Counted from the first letter of the stretch, positions 52,574-63,319 are shown. The stretch: DNA of 64,000 nt from DATLZU01 sp051293835 (GCA_051293835.1 JBPKMA010000002.1:186001-250000), one strand, 5' to 3'. Notes: generated from the letters alone by a model not told the origin. A program made the numbers and translations.

Positions 52574-53755
52574 ATGATCGACGAGATCGCGCAAAAGGTG
52601 AGCGAGCGTTACGCAAGGGCCGCCGCGACCGGCGAGCAGATGTGCTGTCCGTCCGGCTACGACTTCACCGACCTCAAGACGTTCATTCCGGAGGAGGTTC
52701 TGAGGATTTCCTACGGCTGTGGCACGCCGGCCGGGCTGGACACGGTGCGGCCCGGCGAGACCGTGCTGGATATCGGCTCCGGAGGCGGGATTGACTGCTT
52801 CGAGGCTTCCCGCCGTGTCGGGCCGACCGGACACGTGATCGGCATCGACATGACCGACACGATGCTGGAGATCGCCCGGCGCCACGCGCCGATCGTGGCG
52901 CGGAACCTCGGCTACCCCTCCTCCAACGTGGAATTCCGCAAGGGGATGGCCGAATCCATGCCGGTAGAGGACGGCAGCGTGGACCTGATCATTTCCAATT
53001 GCGTGATCAACCTCACCCCGGACAAGCGGAAGGTCTTCCGCGAGATGTTCCGCGTGCTCAAACCGGGCGGGCGCTTCACGATCTCGGACATCGTGTCGGA
53101 TCAACCCGTGCCGCAGTACCTCGTGCATGATACGGAGAAATGGGGCGACTGCCTGTCTGGTGCGCTGACCGTGACGGATTACATGGGTGGGCTTAACGAA
53201 GCCGGATTCTTGGGCGTCCACCAGGTCAAGTTCGCGCCGTGGCGGGTCATTGACGGCATCCACTTCCTCTCTCTCACCTTGACCGGCTATAAGCTCCCGG
53301 CGGAGGAACTCAACGGGGCTCGCTTCGCCACGCTCTTGGGGCCGTTCACGAGAGCCGTAGATGAACTGGGGCAGGTCTTTCGGCGTGGAGAACCCCAGGC
53401 CGTGGACGCCCGGAGTGCCCGATTACTGCAACAGCCGCCCTATGAGCCACTGTTCCTTCTCTCGGAAACACCGACGCCGCTTTCGCCTGATGACCCGCGT
53501 CTCGTTGCGATTCTTCCCGAGCAAGCTCCCTGCGTGTGGCAGGGCCACTTCGCGCTGCTGACCGGTCCCTTCACGGAAGTGTGCGATGACGACAACCATC
53601 GCTACCGGCGTGGCGTGCCGGTGGAAATCTGCTCCAAGACACTGAAGGTGCTTGGAACCGAGGCGTACCGCCCCCATTTCGCCATCATCAACCGGGCCAG
53701 CACGCCTGTGACCGGAGCCGCTGTTTCCTGCGACCCGGCCGGAAGCTGTTGTTGA
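52574..53755 (+). CDS. arsM: Arsenite S-adenosylmethionine methyltransferase
   Basis: A 393-residue ArsM that methylates As(III) to volatile or excretable species and supplies the methylated arsenic for arsenosugars. SAM motif VLDIGSGGGIDCFEASRRVG (about 64-83) and GIDMTDTMLEIARRHA. Arsenite-binding cysteine candidates are C24-C25, C49, C75, C143 and C193; the C-terminus ends in CDPAGSCC. ATG at 52574 gives the usual length. arsS follows after 3 bases, so the two are certainly co-transcribed. Confidence 0.9.
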   Translation: MIDEIAQKVSERYARAAATGEQMCCPSGYDFTDLKTFIPEEVLRISYGCGTPAGLDTVRPGETVLDIGSGGGIDCFEASRRVGPTGHVIGIDMTDTMLEIARRHAPIVARNLGYPSSNVEFRKGMAESMPVEDGSVDLIISNCVINLTPDKRKVFREMFRVLKPGGRFTISDIVSDQPVPQYLVHDTEKWGDCLSGALTVTDYMGGLNEAGFLGVHQVKFAPWRVIDGIHFLSLTLTGYKLPAEELNGARFATLLGPFTRAVDELGQVFRRGEPQAVDARSARLLQQPPYEPLFLLSETPTPLSPDDPRLVAILPEQAPCVWQGHFALLTGPFTEVCDDDNHRYRRGVPVEICSKTLKVLGTEAYRPHFAIINRASTPVTGAAVSCDPAGSCC

Positions 53756-53758
53756 GTC

Positions 53759-54796
<1,038 letters not shown>

Positions 54797-54973
54797 CGCA
54801 GGCCGGAGACCCCGGCTGTGTGTTCCCCGTGTCCAGCACGAGTCACGCGCGATGCCGTCTCTCCGAGATTCTTCCATCGACCACCAACAGAGCAAGAACC
54901 GGAACCTCATCTTGCGCTGAGGCCGACATCCGGTTGCCGCCCTCTCCCGCAGTCTGCTAAGTTGAGGGCACTT

Positions 54974-56011
54974 ATGGTATGGGATCCGAAAGACCCCTGG
55001 ACCAAGCGAAGCGACCCGCTCGGAGACGCACTTCGCCAAGCGCAGGCACGTCTGGGGCAGGTGATGCCGTCGCGCGGCCTGCGCTCGGTCTTCCTGATTA
55101 TCCTGCTGATCGTGCTTGTGTGGCAGGCGGCGTTCATCGTCGCACCGGACGAGGAAGGGGTGGTGAAACGGTTCGGCGATGTGGTCCGGGTGGTCGGTCC
55201 TGGCCCTCATCTGAAGATCCCTTTCATCGAGACGGTCCTGCAACCGAAGGTCGCCAAGCTCCACCGCATCGAAGTCGGTTTCCGCACGGACCGTCAGGGC
55301 CGTCAGCAAATGCTGCCCCAGGAAGCCTTGATGCTCACAGGCGACGAGAACATTCTCGCGATCGAATTCATCGTTCAGTACAAGATCAAGAACGCGCGAG
55401 AATATCTCTTCAATGTCGCCGACATCGAGGAGACAATCAGCAAGGCCGCGGAAGCCTCGATGCGGGAGGTGATCGGGAAAAGCAAGATCGATGAGGCGTT
55501 GACCACGGGAAAAGCGCAGATCCAGCAGGAGACGCAGGCGCTTTTGCAGGGCATCCTCGACCAGTATCGGGCAGGCATCCAGATCGCCGCGGTTCAGTTG
55601 CAGGACGTTGACCCGCCTGAGGCGGTCGTCGCGGCGTTCAAGGACGTCGCGAGTGCCAAAGAAGACCGAGAGAAGCTGATCAACCAGGCGCAGGGATACC
55701 GGAACGATATCATCCCCAAGGCAAAGGGAGAAGCAGCGCAACTGATCAACCAGGCGAAAGGCTACGCTCAGGCCCGTGTGAATCGTGCCCAGGGTGAAGC
55801 GAATCGCTTTCTGAAGATGTTGAAGGAATACAACCAGGCGAAGGACATCATCAGCAAGCGTCTCTACATCGAGACGCTCGAAGAGATCATGCCCAACATG
55901 GAGAAGGTCATCATCGACGGAAAGGCGGGCGATCGGGTGATTCCGTATTTGCCGCTCGATCGTTTACCAAAGTCTTCGGGGGCATCCGCCAGCGAGGAGA
56001 AGAAGCCGTGA
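54974..56011 (+). CDS. hflK: HflK, SPFH-domain regulator of the FtsH protease
   Basis: A 345-residue SPFH (stomatin/prohibitin/flotillin/HflK/C) protein. A short cytosolic start (MVWDPKDPWTKRSDPLGDAL), TM about 37-55, the SPFH domain (about 58-245, EEGVVKRFGDVVRVVGPGPH) and a coiled C-terminal helix (EAAQLINQAKGYAQARVNRA). HflK and HflC cap FtsH at the inner membrane and modulate its proteolysis. ATG at 54974 is the first methionine of the conserved start. It overlaps hflC by 4 bases. Confidence 0.93.
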   Translation: MVWDPKDPWTKRSDPLGDALRQAQARLGQVMPSRGLRSVFLIILLIVLVWQAAFIVAPDEEGVVKRFGDVVRVVGPGPHLKIPFIETVLQPKVAKLHRIEVGFRTDRQGRQQMLPQEALMLTGDENILAIEFIVQYKIKNAREYLFNVADIEETISKAAEASMREVIGKSKIDEALTTGKAQIQQETQALLQGILDQYRAGIQIAAVQLQDVDPPEAVVAAFKDVASAKEDREKLINQAQGYRNDIIPKAKGEAAQLINQAKGYAQARVNRAQGEANRFLKMLKEYNQAKDIISKRLYIETLEEIMPNMEKVIIDGKAGDRVIPYLPLDRLPKSSGASASEEKKP

Positions 56012-56868
56012 CCAAGCAAACTCTTCTTGTGGCGTTGATCGCTGTCGCCGTTCTTCTGTTCCTGCTTGGCGCTTCGCCATTTTTCATTGTCGACGTCACG
56101 CAAACGGCGATTGTCGTCCAGCTTGGTAAGCCGGTTCGCAATGTAACGAAGCCGGGACTGTACGTCAAGGTTCCGTTCATCCAGGAAGTCACTTACTTCG
56201 ACAAGCGCCTGCTGGATTATGATTCATCCGCCCAGGACGTGATCACCCAGGACAAGAAAACGATTCTGATCGATAACTTCGCCAAGTGGCGCATCGTCGA
56301 TCCCTTGAAGGTGTATCAAGCGTTCCAGAGCCAACAGGGCGCGCTGCAGCGTCTCCACGACATCATCTATTCCGAGCTGCGGGTCGAGTTGGGCCGCCAC
56401 GACCTGTCCGAGATCGTCTCCAAGACACGCGCGGAAATCATGAAGGTGGTGACGGAGCGTTCCAACGAAAAAGCGTCGGCCTACGGCATTGAAATCCAGG
56501 ACGTCCGGATCAAGCGGGCTGACCTGCCGGAACAGAACGAGAAAGCGGTGTTCGCCCGCATGCAGGCCGAGCGTGAACGCCAGGCCAAGCAATATCGCGC
56601 GGAAGGGGCGGAGGAAGCGCAGAAGATCCGCTCCGAGGCGGAGAAGGACCGCGAAATTATTCTGGCGGAAGCCTATCGAGAAGCGGAGGAACTACGCGGC
56701 GAAGGCGATGCCAGGGCCTTTAAAATTTATGCGGAGGCGTACAGGCAAGATCCACGGTTCTTCGAATTCACCCGTTCAATGGAAGCCTACAAGAAAATCT
56801 TCAACGGCAAGTCTACTGTGGTTATGAGCCCGGACTCGGAATTCTTCAAGTACCTCAAACAACGCTGA
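56008..56868 (+). CDS. hflC: HflC, SPFH-domain partner of HflK
   Basis: A 286-residue SPFH protein with TM about 5-26, the SPFH domain (about 28-200, TAIVVQLGKPVRNVTKPGLY) and a C-terminal coiled coil (EAYREAEELRGEGDARAFKI, then PRFFEFTRSMEAYKKIF). It starts with GTG at 56008 overlapping the hflK stop codon (GTGA). It forms the HflKC complex around FtsH. It is convergent with fhs, only 6 bases apart. Confidence 0.93.
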   Translation: MTKQTLLVALIAVAVLLFLLGASPFFIVDVTQTAIVVQLGKPVRNVTKPGLYVKVPFIQEVTYFDKRLLDYDSSAQDVITQDKKTILIDNFAKWRIVDPLKVYQAFQSQQGALQRLHDIIYSELRVELGRHDLSEIVSKTRAEIMKVVTERSNEKASAYGIEIQDVRIKRADLPEQNEKAVFARMQAERERQAKQYRAEGAEEAQKIRSEAEKDREIILAEAYREAEELRGEGDARAFKIYAEAYRQDPRFFEFTRSMEAYKKIFNGKSTVVMSPDSEFFKYLKQR

Positions 56869-56874
56869 TCAGCG

Positions 56875-58563
56875 TCAAGCTAATCCCGTGATTTCTCCGG
56901 TTTCCGCATCAAGATCGATTCTCTCCCCTGCGGGCCGTCTGGGGAGGCCAGGCATGAGTTGAATGCCAGAGCAGATCGCCGTCAAGAATCCGGCGCCGGC
57001 GAAAATGCGTAGCTCGTCGATCGGGAGTGTGAACTTCGAAGGCCGCCCCTTTAGCGTCGGGTCATGCGAGAGAGAAAGAGGGGTCTTGGCCATGCAGACG
57101 GGAACCCTTCCAAAACCCAGTTGCGCCGCCCGCTCGATCTGACGCTCGGCTTGCTCACTGTACGAGACGCCGGCCGCTCCGTACATGCGAGTGGCGATGG
57201 TTTCGATCTTGAGGTGGATCGGCCAGCCGTCCTCGTACAACACCGCAAAGTTGGATGGTTGCTGACAGACGGCCACGACGGCTCTAGCCAACTCCTCGGC
57301 GCCTTTTCCACCGTCCGCCCAATGAGTCGAGACCGCCGCACGCACCGCACCCACTTCCAACGCTCGATTGCAGACCAGTTCCAGCTCGTCCTCTCGGTCT
57401 TCCCGAAACGCGTTGACAGCCACCACGGCCGGAATGCCGAAGGCGCGGACGTTAGCGATGTGCTGCTCCAGGTTTTCCAGACCGCGAGTCAAGGCTTCCT
57501 TGTTCGGGCCCATCAGGCCTGTGGGAAGCGGGGCGCCCAGTTTGACCACTCCGCCTCCGCCGTGAAGCTTGAGCGCCCGGAGGGTAACAACCACAACCGC
57601 CGCATGGGGCTGGAGACCCGATATCCGGCATTTGATGTCAAAAAATTTTTCGGCTCCCAGTTCGCTGCCGAACCCGGCTTCCGTCACGACATAGTCGGCG
57701 CAGCGTAGCGCGATTGCATCGGCAAGAATCGAGCAGTTGCCATGCGCAATATTGCCGAACGGGCCCGCATGGATCAGCGCGGGCGTTCCTTCCAGGGTCT
57801 GTACAAGATTGGGCAGCAGCGCGTCTTTTAGAAGAACAGCCATAGCCCCGGCACAACGTAAATCTTCTGCCGTCACGGGCCGTCCCTCTTTCGTAAGTCC
57901 CACCAGGATTCGGCCGAGGCGGCGCCGCAAATCCTGCCGGCCGGACGCCAACGCCAGCACCGCCATCACCTCTGACGCCTCGGTGATGACAAATTGAGCT
58001 TCTCGGCCGACTTTCCCATCTGAGCTTCCGAGAACAATCTTCCGTAAAGCCCGGTCACTGATCCCTATTGCTCGCGGCCAGAAGAGTTGAGTCAGGTCAA
58101 GACCAAGGGCGTTGCCGTGGTGCACATGGTTGTCGAGAAACGCCGATAAGAGGTTGTGGCTTGCGGCTACGGCATGCGCATCCCCGGTCAGGTGGAGGTT
58201 GATATCCTCCATGGGGATCACCTGCGCCTTACCCCCGCCGGTTCCTCCCCCTTTGATCCCAAACACCGGCCCCAAGGACGGCTGGCGCAAGGTCACAATC
58301 GCCCGATGCCCGAGTCGCCACAGCCCCATCGCAAGCCCGATCGCGGTCGCCGTTTTTCCCTCTCCCATCGGTGTCGGGTTGATGGCCGTAACCAGGACAT
58401 AGCGTCCTTGAGGCCGATGGGCGAGCCGATCGAGCACTGACAACTCGACTTTGGCCTTGAATTTCCCATAAGGAATCAGTTCGTCTCGTGTCAAATCGAC
58501 GTCTTGACCGACAGCTTCTATCGGGCGAGGTTTCACGGACCGTGCAATCTCCAAGTCGCTCAT
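56875..58563 (-). CDS. fhs: Formate-tetrahydrofolate ligase
   Basis: A 562-residue enzyme that makes 10-formyl-THF from formate, THF and ATP. The P-loop region is NPTPMGEGKTATAIGLAMGL (about 62-81), with SLGPVFGIKGGGTGGGKAQV following, HLTGDAHAVAASHNL, and the C-terminal KTPLSLSHDPTLKG and FAGAGFLTAICSGIQLMPGL. Length and motifs are complete. It serves one-carbon metabolism and purine synthesis. The folate cyclo-ligase relic at 12991 belongs to the same cofactor pool but is not linked. Confidence 0.95.
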   Translation of the reverse strand: MSDLEIARSVKPRPIEAVGQDVDLTRDELIPYGKFKAKVELSVLDRLAHRPQGRYVLVTAINPTPMGEGKTATAIGLAMGLWRLGHRAIVTLRQPSLGPVFGIKGGGTGGGKAQVIPMEDINLHLTGDAHAVAASHNLLSAFLDNHVHHGNALGLDLTQLFWPRAIGISDRALRKIVLGSSDGKVGREAQFVITEASEVMAVLALASGRQDLRRRLGRILVGLTKEGRPVTAEDLRCAGAMAVLLKDALLPNLVQTLEGTPALIHAGPFGNIAHGNCSILADAIALRCADYVVTEAGFGSELGAEKFFDIKCRISGLQPHAAVVVVTLRALKLHGGGGVVKLGAPLPTGLMGPNKEALTRGLENLEQHIANVRAFGIPAVVAVNAFREDREDELELVCNRALEVGAVRAAVSTHWADGGKGAEELARAVVAVCQQPSNFAVLYEDGWPIHLKIETIATRMYGAAGVSYSEQAERQIERAAQLGFGRVPVCMAKTPLSLSHDPTLKGRPSKFTLPIDELRIFAGAGFLTAICSGIQLMPGLPRRPAGERIDLDAETGEITGLA

Positions 58564-58831
58564 ACCGATTCTCTTTTGAACTGATCATTCCGGCAAAATT
58601 CACAGTCGCCGGAGTATAAGGATTCCCGCCAATCTTGCAATGAGCGAGCCCGGCACCTCGAACGGACGTGTCACCGGAGCGTTCGTTTCACCGGCCTTGG
58701 CCACGTATAAGGAAAGTATAAGGAAAAACGAATGAACCGGAAACGCGCCTGAGTGCAGACAGACTGCCCCCGTGAATCATGGGAGGCGACCAATGGGAAA
58801 AAGAAGAAAGGATGGAAGGTGAGGATGAAAT

Positions 58832-59866
58832 CTATTCCAAAATGTATCGCATCGGGTCGATCGCTTGTCCGTTCACCTTGACCGTGTAGTGGAGATGGGG
58901 TCCGGTCGCGAGCCCACTGCTGCCAACCAACCCCACAATATCTCCCCGTTTGACTCGTTGGCCTTCTCGCACCATCGGCTTGGCCAAGTGGCCGTAGAGC
59001 GTCTCGATCCCATAGCCATGATCAATGCGGACAAGGTTTCCCAGCTTCGGGTCGAATCCAATCGCCGTGACCCGTCCCTGAGCCGGAGCCTGAACCGGCG
59101 CGTTCGGTGCGGCACCGATATCCAATCCATCATGCCAGGCTGGCTTTTCAGTGAAAGGAGAGATCCTCGGTCCGAACCCTGACGTTACCCACCCTCTCAC
59201 CGGCCAGATAGACGGGGTTGCCGCCCATCGAGATGAACGCTGTTCAGCCACCGCTGTCAGTTCTTGCAAAGTCTGCTCTTGCCGGGTGGCTTCTTTGGCT
59301 AGCCATGCTAATTGTTCTTTGACACGCTGCGCTAAAACTTCCTGTTCAGCCTGTGTGCGCGTGTCAGCCACATTCTCCTGAACTTGCAGCCTTTCGACAC
59401 GACCACTCACCTGCCCTTCTAAGTCATCTGAACTTCGGCGAGACGGAACGGAAGATTGTTCAAAGCCAATGTCCTTCCCTTCCGGAAGAGGAGTATCTTC
59501 ACCCCCCCGCCCGTTGAGCAGGTCTCCTGGCTTTACCGACTCAATCCCCAACATGACTCGGAGTCGCTGATTGACCTCTTTCATAGCCGTTAACCGCCGT
59601 TTGAGGTCATCCACTGCCGCCGAGAAAGCGGCGGTTTGCTCTCGGGCACTCATTGCCTCGGCTCGAAAGGCAGAAAGCTCCCACACTTCTCCCGTCCGGA
59701 TCACGTAGTGGGAGATAACCAAAAGATCGGCAAAAACTAATACGGCCAATAGAATCAATAGCTTACGAACAAACTTCCGAGGAAAACTAAAGCGTAGGGG
59801 CTTGGCTCTCGATCCTCGAAAAATAACAACGGTATAAGCGTCGCTCTGTTCCGTATGCTGGCGCAT
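58832..59866 (-). CDS. M23-family peptidoglycan endopeptidase, coiled-coil type
   Basis: A 344-residue protein anchored by one TM segment (about 36-56). A long coiled coil (about 65-210) is followed by an M23/LytM domain with WHDGLDIGA (metal-binding H and D), AIGFDPKLGNLVRIDHGYG, ETLYGHLAKPMVREGQ and the HLHYTV histidine. It would cut peptidoglycan cross-links at division or assist cell separation, as EnvC-like or MepM-like proteins do; the coiled coil suggests protein-controlled activation. The C-terminus ends in FILE-like IDPMRYILE. Confidence 0.9.
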   Translation of the reverse strand: MRQHTEQSDAYTVVIFRGSRAKPLRFSFPRKFVRKLLILLAVLVFADLLVISHYVIRTGEVWELSAFRAEAMSAREQTAAFSAAVDDLKRRLTAMKEVNQRLRVMLGIESVKPGDLLNGRGGEDTPLPEGKDIGFEQSSVPSRRSSDDLEGQVSGRVERLQVQENVADTRTQAEQEVLAQRVKEQLAWLAKEATRQEQTLQELTAVAEQRSSRWAATPSIWPVRGWVTSGFGPRISPFTEKPAWHDGLDIGAAPNAPVQAPAQGRVTAIGFDPKLGNLVRIDHGYGIETLYGHLAKPMVREGQRVKRGDIVGLVGSSGLATGPHLHYTVKVNGQAIDPMRYILE

Positions 59867-59984
59867 GCCCGTGTCTCCTTCTTGGATCTCCGTATTCCTT
59901 GATTTAACTGCTCTCCGCGAGTTTACCTGACCCCCTTATTGAGGGTCAACTCTCTTTTTATGACTTAATACTTAATCTTTTCAA

Positions 59985-60314
59985 CTACTTAAGAAGTTCA
60001 CCCCTCAACCACTCCAGGTATGGCTGAGAGCCGAGGACGATCGGAAGCGCAATGATCTCGGGGACGCTGTAGCTATGATGGCGCTTAATAGCCTCCTCCA
60101 GTACTGGAAAGGACCTGGACGCGGTCTTGAAAACAATCATCGCCTCCTGTTCGTCATGAATCTTCCCTTCCCATCTATAGATAGATCGAACTTGAGGGAT
60201 AACCGTGGCGCAGGCGGCAAGTTTTGCCTCCACCATCAGGTTGGCCAGCTTAACCGCTTCCCCCGTGGACGATGCCGTCACCAGAACAACAACCTCGGAC
60301 ACCTGATTGGTCAT
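59985..60314 (-). CDS. cutA: Divalent-cation tolerance protein CutA
   Basis: A 109-residue trimeric CutA1 protein: VLVTASSTGEAVKLANLMVE, KLAACATVIPQVRSIYRWEG (about 31-50), HSYSVPEIIALPI (about 80-92) and the C-terminal WLRGELLK. The family is linked to copper tolerance; its exact role is unsettled. Start ATG at 60314 has AGGGAGC upstream. It stands alone. Confidence 0.92.
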   Translation of the reverse strand: MTNQVSEVVVLVTASSTGEAVKLANLMVEAKLAACATVIPQVRSIYRWEGKIHDEQEAMIVFKTASRSFPVLEEAIKRHHSYSVPEIIALPIVLGSQPYLEWLRGELLK

Positions 60315-60679
60315 CAGCTCCCTATAAGCGGCCTAATAACCTAATCGATTCCCGAAAGCCGATATTCCATACCGAGTACAAGCAAGTCTTGTACCTGTCA
60401 AAAACGACAAGATGACCAAAATCTTTTGGATTCAACCTGTTAGGCGACAAAATGGTTGTCAGGTTGGAAAATGACGCCGCCTAAAAGTGCATGCAAAACT
60501 CTACACGGCTCGTTAGATATCAACAAAAAATGTCCATCAACGGCATTTTGGGGGATTCCCGACCCAAATTAAAGGAATTTCAGGAAGCCACCCTGCTTCC
60601 CCGTGGACCGCCCGTTTTGTGCGTTCATCCTTTCGTTTCGATTCTCGAAGCAGCGGACTGAGAACAGGAATCTTCTCGA
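60315..60679. other. Intergenic region
   Basis: About 365 bases between cutA and the promoter of the rhodanese gene, with lower GC than the surroundings and no open frame of note. A GACAAAATGG/CAGGTTGGAAAATGACG pattern near 60440-60470 may be part of a regulatory or transcribed element, but no structure is convincing. Confidence 0.4.
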
Positions 60680-60709
60680 TTGACTCTTTTTCCCGCCGTC
60701 ACCTAAGAT
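60680..60709 (+). promoter_or_regulatory. Predicted sigma70-type promoter
   Basis: TTGACT (60680-60685) and TAAGAT (60704-60709) are separated by 18 bases, about 32 bases upstream of the rhodanese start. This is a good -35/-10 match for this window. Confidence 0.5.
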
Positions 60710-60741
60710 GAGTCCCGAGTGAGGAACGCGGAGGTGATGCG

Positions 60742-61065
60742 ATGAGTTTCACGATTACGCCTCGAGACTTGAAGGCTCGCCTGGACAAAGGCGACAAGCT
60801 TGTTTTACTCGATGTCCGTGAACCGTGGGAACATTCTCTGGCAAAGATCGAGGGATCGATCTTGATTCCTCTAGGGACGCTTCCGCACGCTTTGGACAGA
60901 CTGGACCGGCAAGCGGAAATCATCGCCTATTGCCATCATGGGATGAGAAGCGCCGATGCCACCAGTTTTCTCCTTCAGCAGGGGTTCACGAATGTCAAAA
61001 ACTTAGTCGGAGGAATCGACGCCTGGTCCGTTCAGGTCGATCCGTCGGTACCCCGATATCGATAG
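60742..61065 (+). CDS. Single-domain rhodanese (sulfurtransferase)
   Basis: A 107-residue rhodanese: VLLDVREPWEHSLAKIEGSI (about 22-41), the active-site cysteine C64 in AYCHHGMRSADAT, and NLVGGIDAWSVQVDPSVPRY. It transfers sulfane sulfur to a thiol acceptor. ATG at 60742 follows GGAGGTGAT (60730-60738), almost a perfect Shine-Dalgarno sequence, so expression should be strong. It is preceded by its own promoter. Confidence 0.92.
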   Translation: MSFTITPRDLKARLDKGDKLVLLDVREPWEHSLAKIEGSILIPLGTLPHALDRLDRQAEIIAYCHHGMRSADATSFLLQQGFTNVKNLVGGIDAWSVQVDPSVPRYR

Positions 61066-61096
61066 GGAATGATCGGCCGCGCAACAGTTCTCCTCT

Positions 61097-62026
61097 TCAC
61101 CCTATCGCTTTCGTTTCGCGGAAGTAGTCGACCGTTCTTCTCAGGCCTTCGGGCAATTCGACGCGCGGTTCCCAACCTAGCTCTTGCCTGATCCTGCTGG
61201 AGTCGATCACGCTTCTGGCTTGTTCGCCCTTTTTTGCCGGCCCATGCACCTCTTTGCAGGAAGCTTTAGTGAGTTCGACGAGCATGCGAAAGAGGTCATT
61301 GATCGAGGTCTCGACGCCGGTTCCCACATTATAAGTCCCCTGCACTTCCTGGGCCATGGCCGCCAAATTCGCCTCGACCACGTCGTCCACGTAGACGAAA
61401 TCTCGGGTTTGGCGTCCATTCCCATTGATGATCGGTTGTTCGCTGTTCAGCATCTTCTGAATAAAAATGGCGACCACCCCCGCCTCTCCTTCGGGATCCT
61501 GCCGCGGCCCATAAACGTTCGCGTACCGGAGACTGACATAGCGGATCCCGCTGATACGTTGGTAATAGGCCAAGTAATGCTCACCGCTCAGCTTGCTGAT
61601 GCCGTAGGGTGACAACGGCTGAGTGGGATGAGTCTCTGGTGCAGGGAAAAGATACTGTTCTCCGTAGATCGCTCCGCCCGACGACGAGAAAACGATTTTT
61701 CTGACCCCGTGCCTGACCGATTGCTCCAAGACGTTCAAGGTTCCCAAGATATTGACCCGGGCGTCGAAGACCGGATCTTCCACCGAACGTCGTACGTTCA
61801 TCTGTGCCGCCAGGTGCATGACAAGAGCAGGGCGTTCGTTCCGAAACACTCGCTCCAGGCGCCAACTTTGAATATCGAGCTTGTAGAAGCGCGCTCGCCG
61901 GTTGAGGTTCCGGCGCTTGCCAGTCGAAAGGTTATCAACGACGGTCACCTCATGCCCCTCCTGAATGAGGCGATCCACGAGATGCGACCCGATAAACCCA
62001 GCTCCCCCCGTCACCAAGACTTTCAT
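61097..62026 (-). CDS. NAD-dependent epimerase/dehydratase (UDP-glucose 4-epimerase-like)
   Basis: A 309-residue extended SDR: VLVTGGAGFIGSHLVDRLIQ (dinucleotide site, residues 3-22), VVDNLSTG, LAAQMNVRRSVEDP, catalytic SSSGGAIYGE and SPYGISKLSGEHY (Y-xxx-K), and PRQDPEGEAGVVAIFIQKML. The closest relatives are UDP-glucose 4-epimerases and UDP-glucuronate 4-epimerases, which supply sugars for surface polysaccharide. The exact substrate is not resolved. It stands alone, convergent with the rhodanese gene. Confidence 0.85.
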   Translation of the reverse strand: MKVLVTGGAGFIGSHLVDRLIQEGHEVTVVDNLSTGKRRNLNRRARFYKLDIQSWRLERVFRNERPALVMHLAAQMNVRRSVEDPVFDARVNILGTLNVLEQSVRHGVRKIVFSSSGGAIYGEQYLFPAPETHPTQPLSPYGISKLSGEHYLAYYQRISGIRYVSLRYANVYGPRQDPEGEAGVVAIFIQKMLNSEQPIINGNGRQTRDFVYVDDVVEANLAAMAQEVQGTYNVGTGVETSINDLFRMLVELTKASCKEVHGPAKKGEQARSVIDSSRIRQELGWEPRVELPEGLRRTVDYFRETKAIG

Positions 62027-62162
62027 GCCGCTCCTCTCATGAAAGATATCTGTCGCCGCCTTTCGGCGTCGAGTTTTGCGCCCGCCGTGGCTATGGTTAC
62101 CGCTCAGATAGCACCAGCCCCGCTCCTAAACCTCGGGTCACGGCACCTCATGCGCTAACCCG

Positions 62163-62945
62163 TCAACTACCAGGGATCTCCAACGCCGGGCTCACTAGCC
62201 GCTTAAGCCCCAGCAAAATCTCGCGGTTCCCCTTCTGCCCTAAGACCGGGGAGTCAAGAGTTCCCAGCGGCGTCAAACCTAACTCTCTAGCAAGCGCGAT
62301 GATTTTCTCCGCGGCCGCGCGTCGCCGCCCGTCGTCCCTGACGACGCCCCCGCGGCCGACCTGTCCGCGCCCTACTTCAAACTGCGGTTTGACCAAGGCA
62401 ACGACGGACGCCTCACTTGCCAGAAAGCGGAGGACGCACGGCAGCACCAAAGTGAGCGAGATGAACGATACATCGATGACCGCCAAGTCGATGAGATCGG
62501 GCACCAAGGCGAGCGGCAGGTGGCGGATATTGTGCCGTTCCAACACGACGACTCGCGGGTCTTGGCGAAGCCGCCAAGCCAGCTGCCCATATCCGACATC
62601 GACAGCATACACCCGTCTCGCTCCTCGCTGAAGGAGGCAATCGGTGAAGCCTCCGGTCGAGCATCCCACATCCAATGCAATGAGTCCTCGAGGATCGATC
62701 TGAAACGCGTCCAGCGCCGCGACGAGCTTGTCTCCGCCTCGGCTCACAAAAGGTCCCCTACGCTGCGTCAGCTCGATCTTCGCATCGATCGGAACCAGTT
62801 TGGCTTGTTTGTTGACAGGAACGCCGTCCACCCTGACCGCTCCCGCCAAAATAAGGCGGCTGGCCAGTTCGCGGCTTTCTACAAACCCTCGCGTCACAAG
62901 CATGCGATCCAGACGTTCCCGGGCTGGAGTCAGCTTCTGGGTCAT
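62163..62945 (-). CDS. tlyA: TlyA-family RNA 2'-O-methyltransferase
   Basis: A 260-residue protein with an N-terminal S4 RNA-binding domain (ERLDRMLVTRGFVESRELAS, RLILAGAVRVDGVPV) and an FtsJ-type methyltransferase domain (ALDVGCSTGGFTDCLLQRG, VYAVDVGYGQLAWRL, LIDLAVIDVSFISL). TlyA modifies 16S and 23S rRNA; many are annotated as hemolysin. ATG at 62945 is preferred; an in-frame GTG at 62981 would add 12 residues (MPLPSGFSACCF) of poor quality. It lies 54 bases after xseB in the same direction. Confidence 0.9.
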   Translation of the reverse strand: MTQKLTPARERLDRMLVTRGFVESRELASRLILAGAVRVDGVPVNKQAKLVPIDAKIELTQRRGPFVSRGGDKLVAALDAFQIDPRGLIALDVGCSTGGFTDCLLQRGARRVYAVDVGYGQLAWRLRQDPRVVVLERHNIRHLPLALVPDLIDLAVIDVSFISLTLVLPCVLRFLASEASVVALVKPQFEVGRGQVGRGGVVRDDGRRRAAAEKIIALARELGLTPLGTLDSPVLGQKGNREILLGLKRLVSPALEIPGS

Positions 62946-62999
62946 GAAACAACAGGCGGAGAATCCGGAGGGCAATGGCACCTCGCCAGCGCCGAGGAG

Positions 63000-63257
63000 C
63001 TAGGAGGCTGAGGAGGAGTCCTCGTTCTCGTCGTCTTCCAAGGTGAATGCGTGGAGCCGCTTTTTCCCGTCCTTTTCCTGGACTAAGATTTCCACCTTGC
63101 GTTCGGCTTCATCCAACATTTTCAGACAGGTTTTGGAAAGACGAATTCCCTCTTCGAAGATCTTCAGCGACTCATCGAGTGGCAGATCGCCTTTCTCCAG
63201 CTCGGACACGATGGCTTCGAGTCTGGCCATGGCTTGTTCGAACTTGACCGCAGCCAT
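63000..63257 (-). CDS. xseB: Exodeoxyribonuclease VII small subunit
   Basis: An 85-residue subunit with the family pattern FEQAMARLEAIVSELEKGDL, PLDESLKIFEEGIRLSKTC and LKMLDEAERKVEILV, forming helices that bind the large subunit. Exo VII degrades single-stranded DNA. It follows xseA by 62 bases on the same strand, as is usual. Confidence 0.93.
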   Translation of the reverse strand: MAAVKFEQAMARLEAIVSELEKGDLPLDESLKIFEEGIRLSKTCLKMLDEAERKVEILVQEKDGKKRLHAFTLEDDENEDSSSAS

Positions 63258-63319
63258 GAGGTTCTCCTCAAAACTCCTCCACGAGAATGAGCAGCATTAT
63301 ACAATTCCGTTGGAGGAGG

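Noticed and set aside
58613..58724. Three copies of GTATAAGGA between fhs and the M23 gene
   Set aside because: The repeats are short and irregularly spaced; no operator or promoter function could be supported.
58793..58822. A nine-residue open frame MGKRRKDGR with GGGAGG upstream
   Set aside because: The ribosome-binding site is good but the frame is too short to support as a gene.
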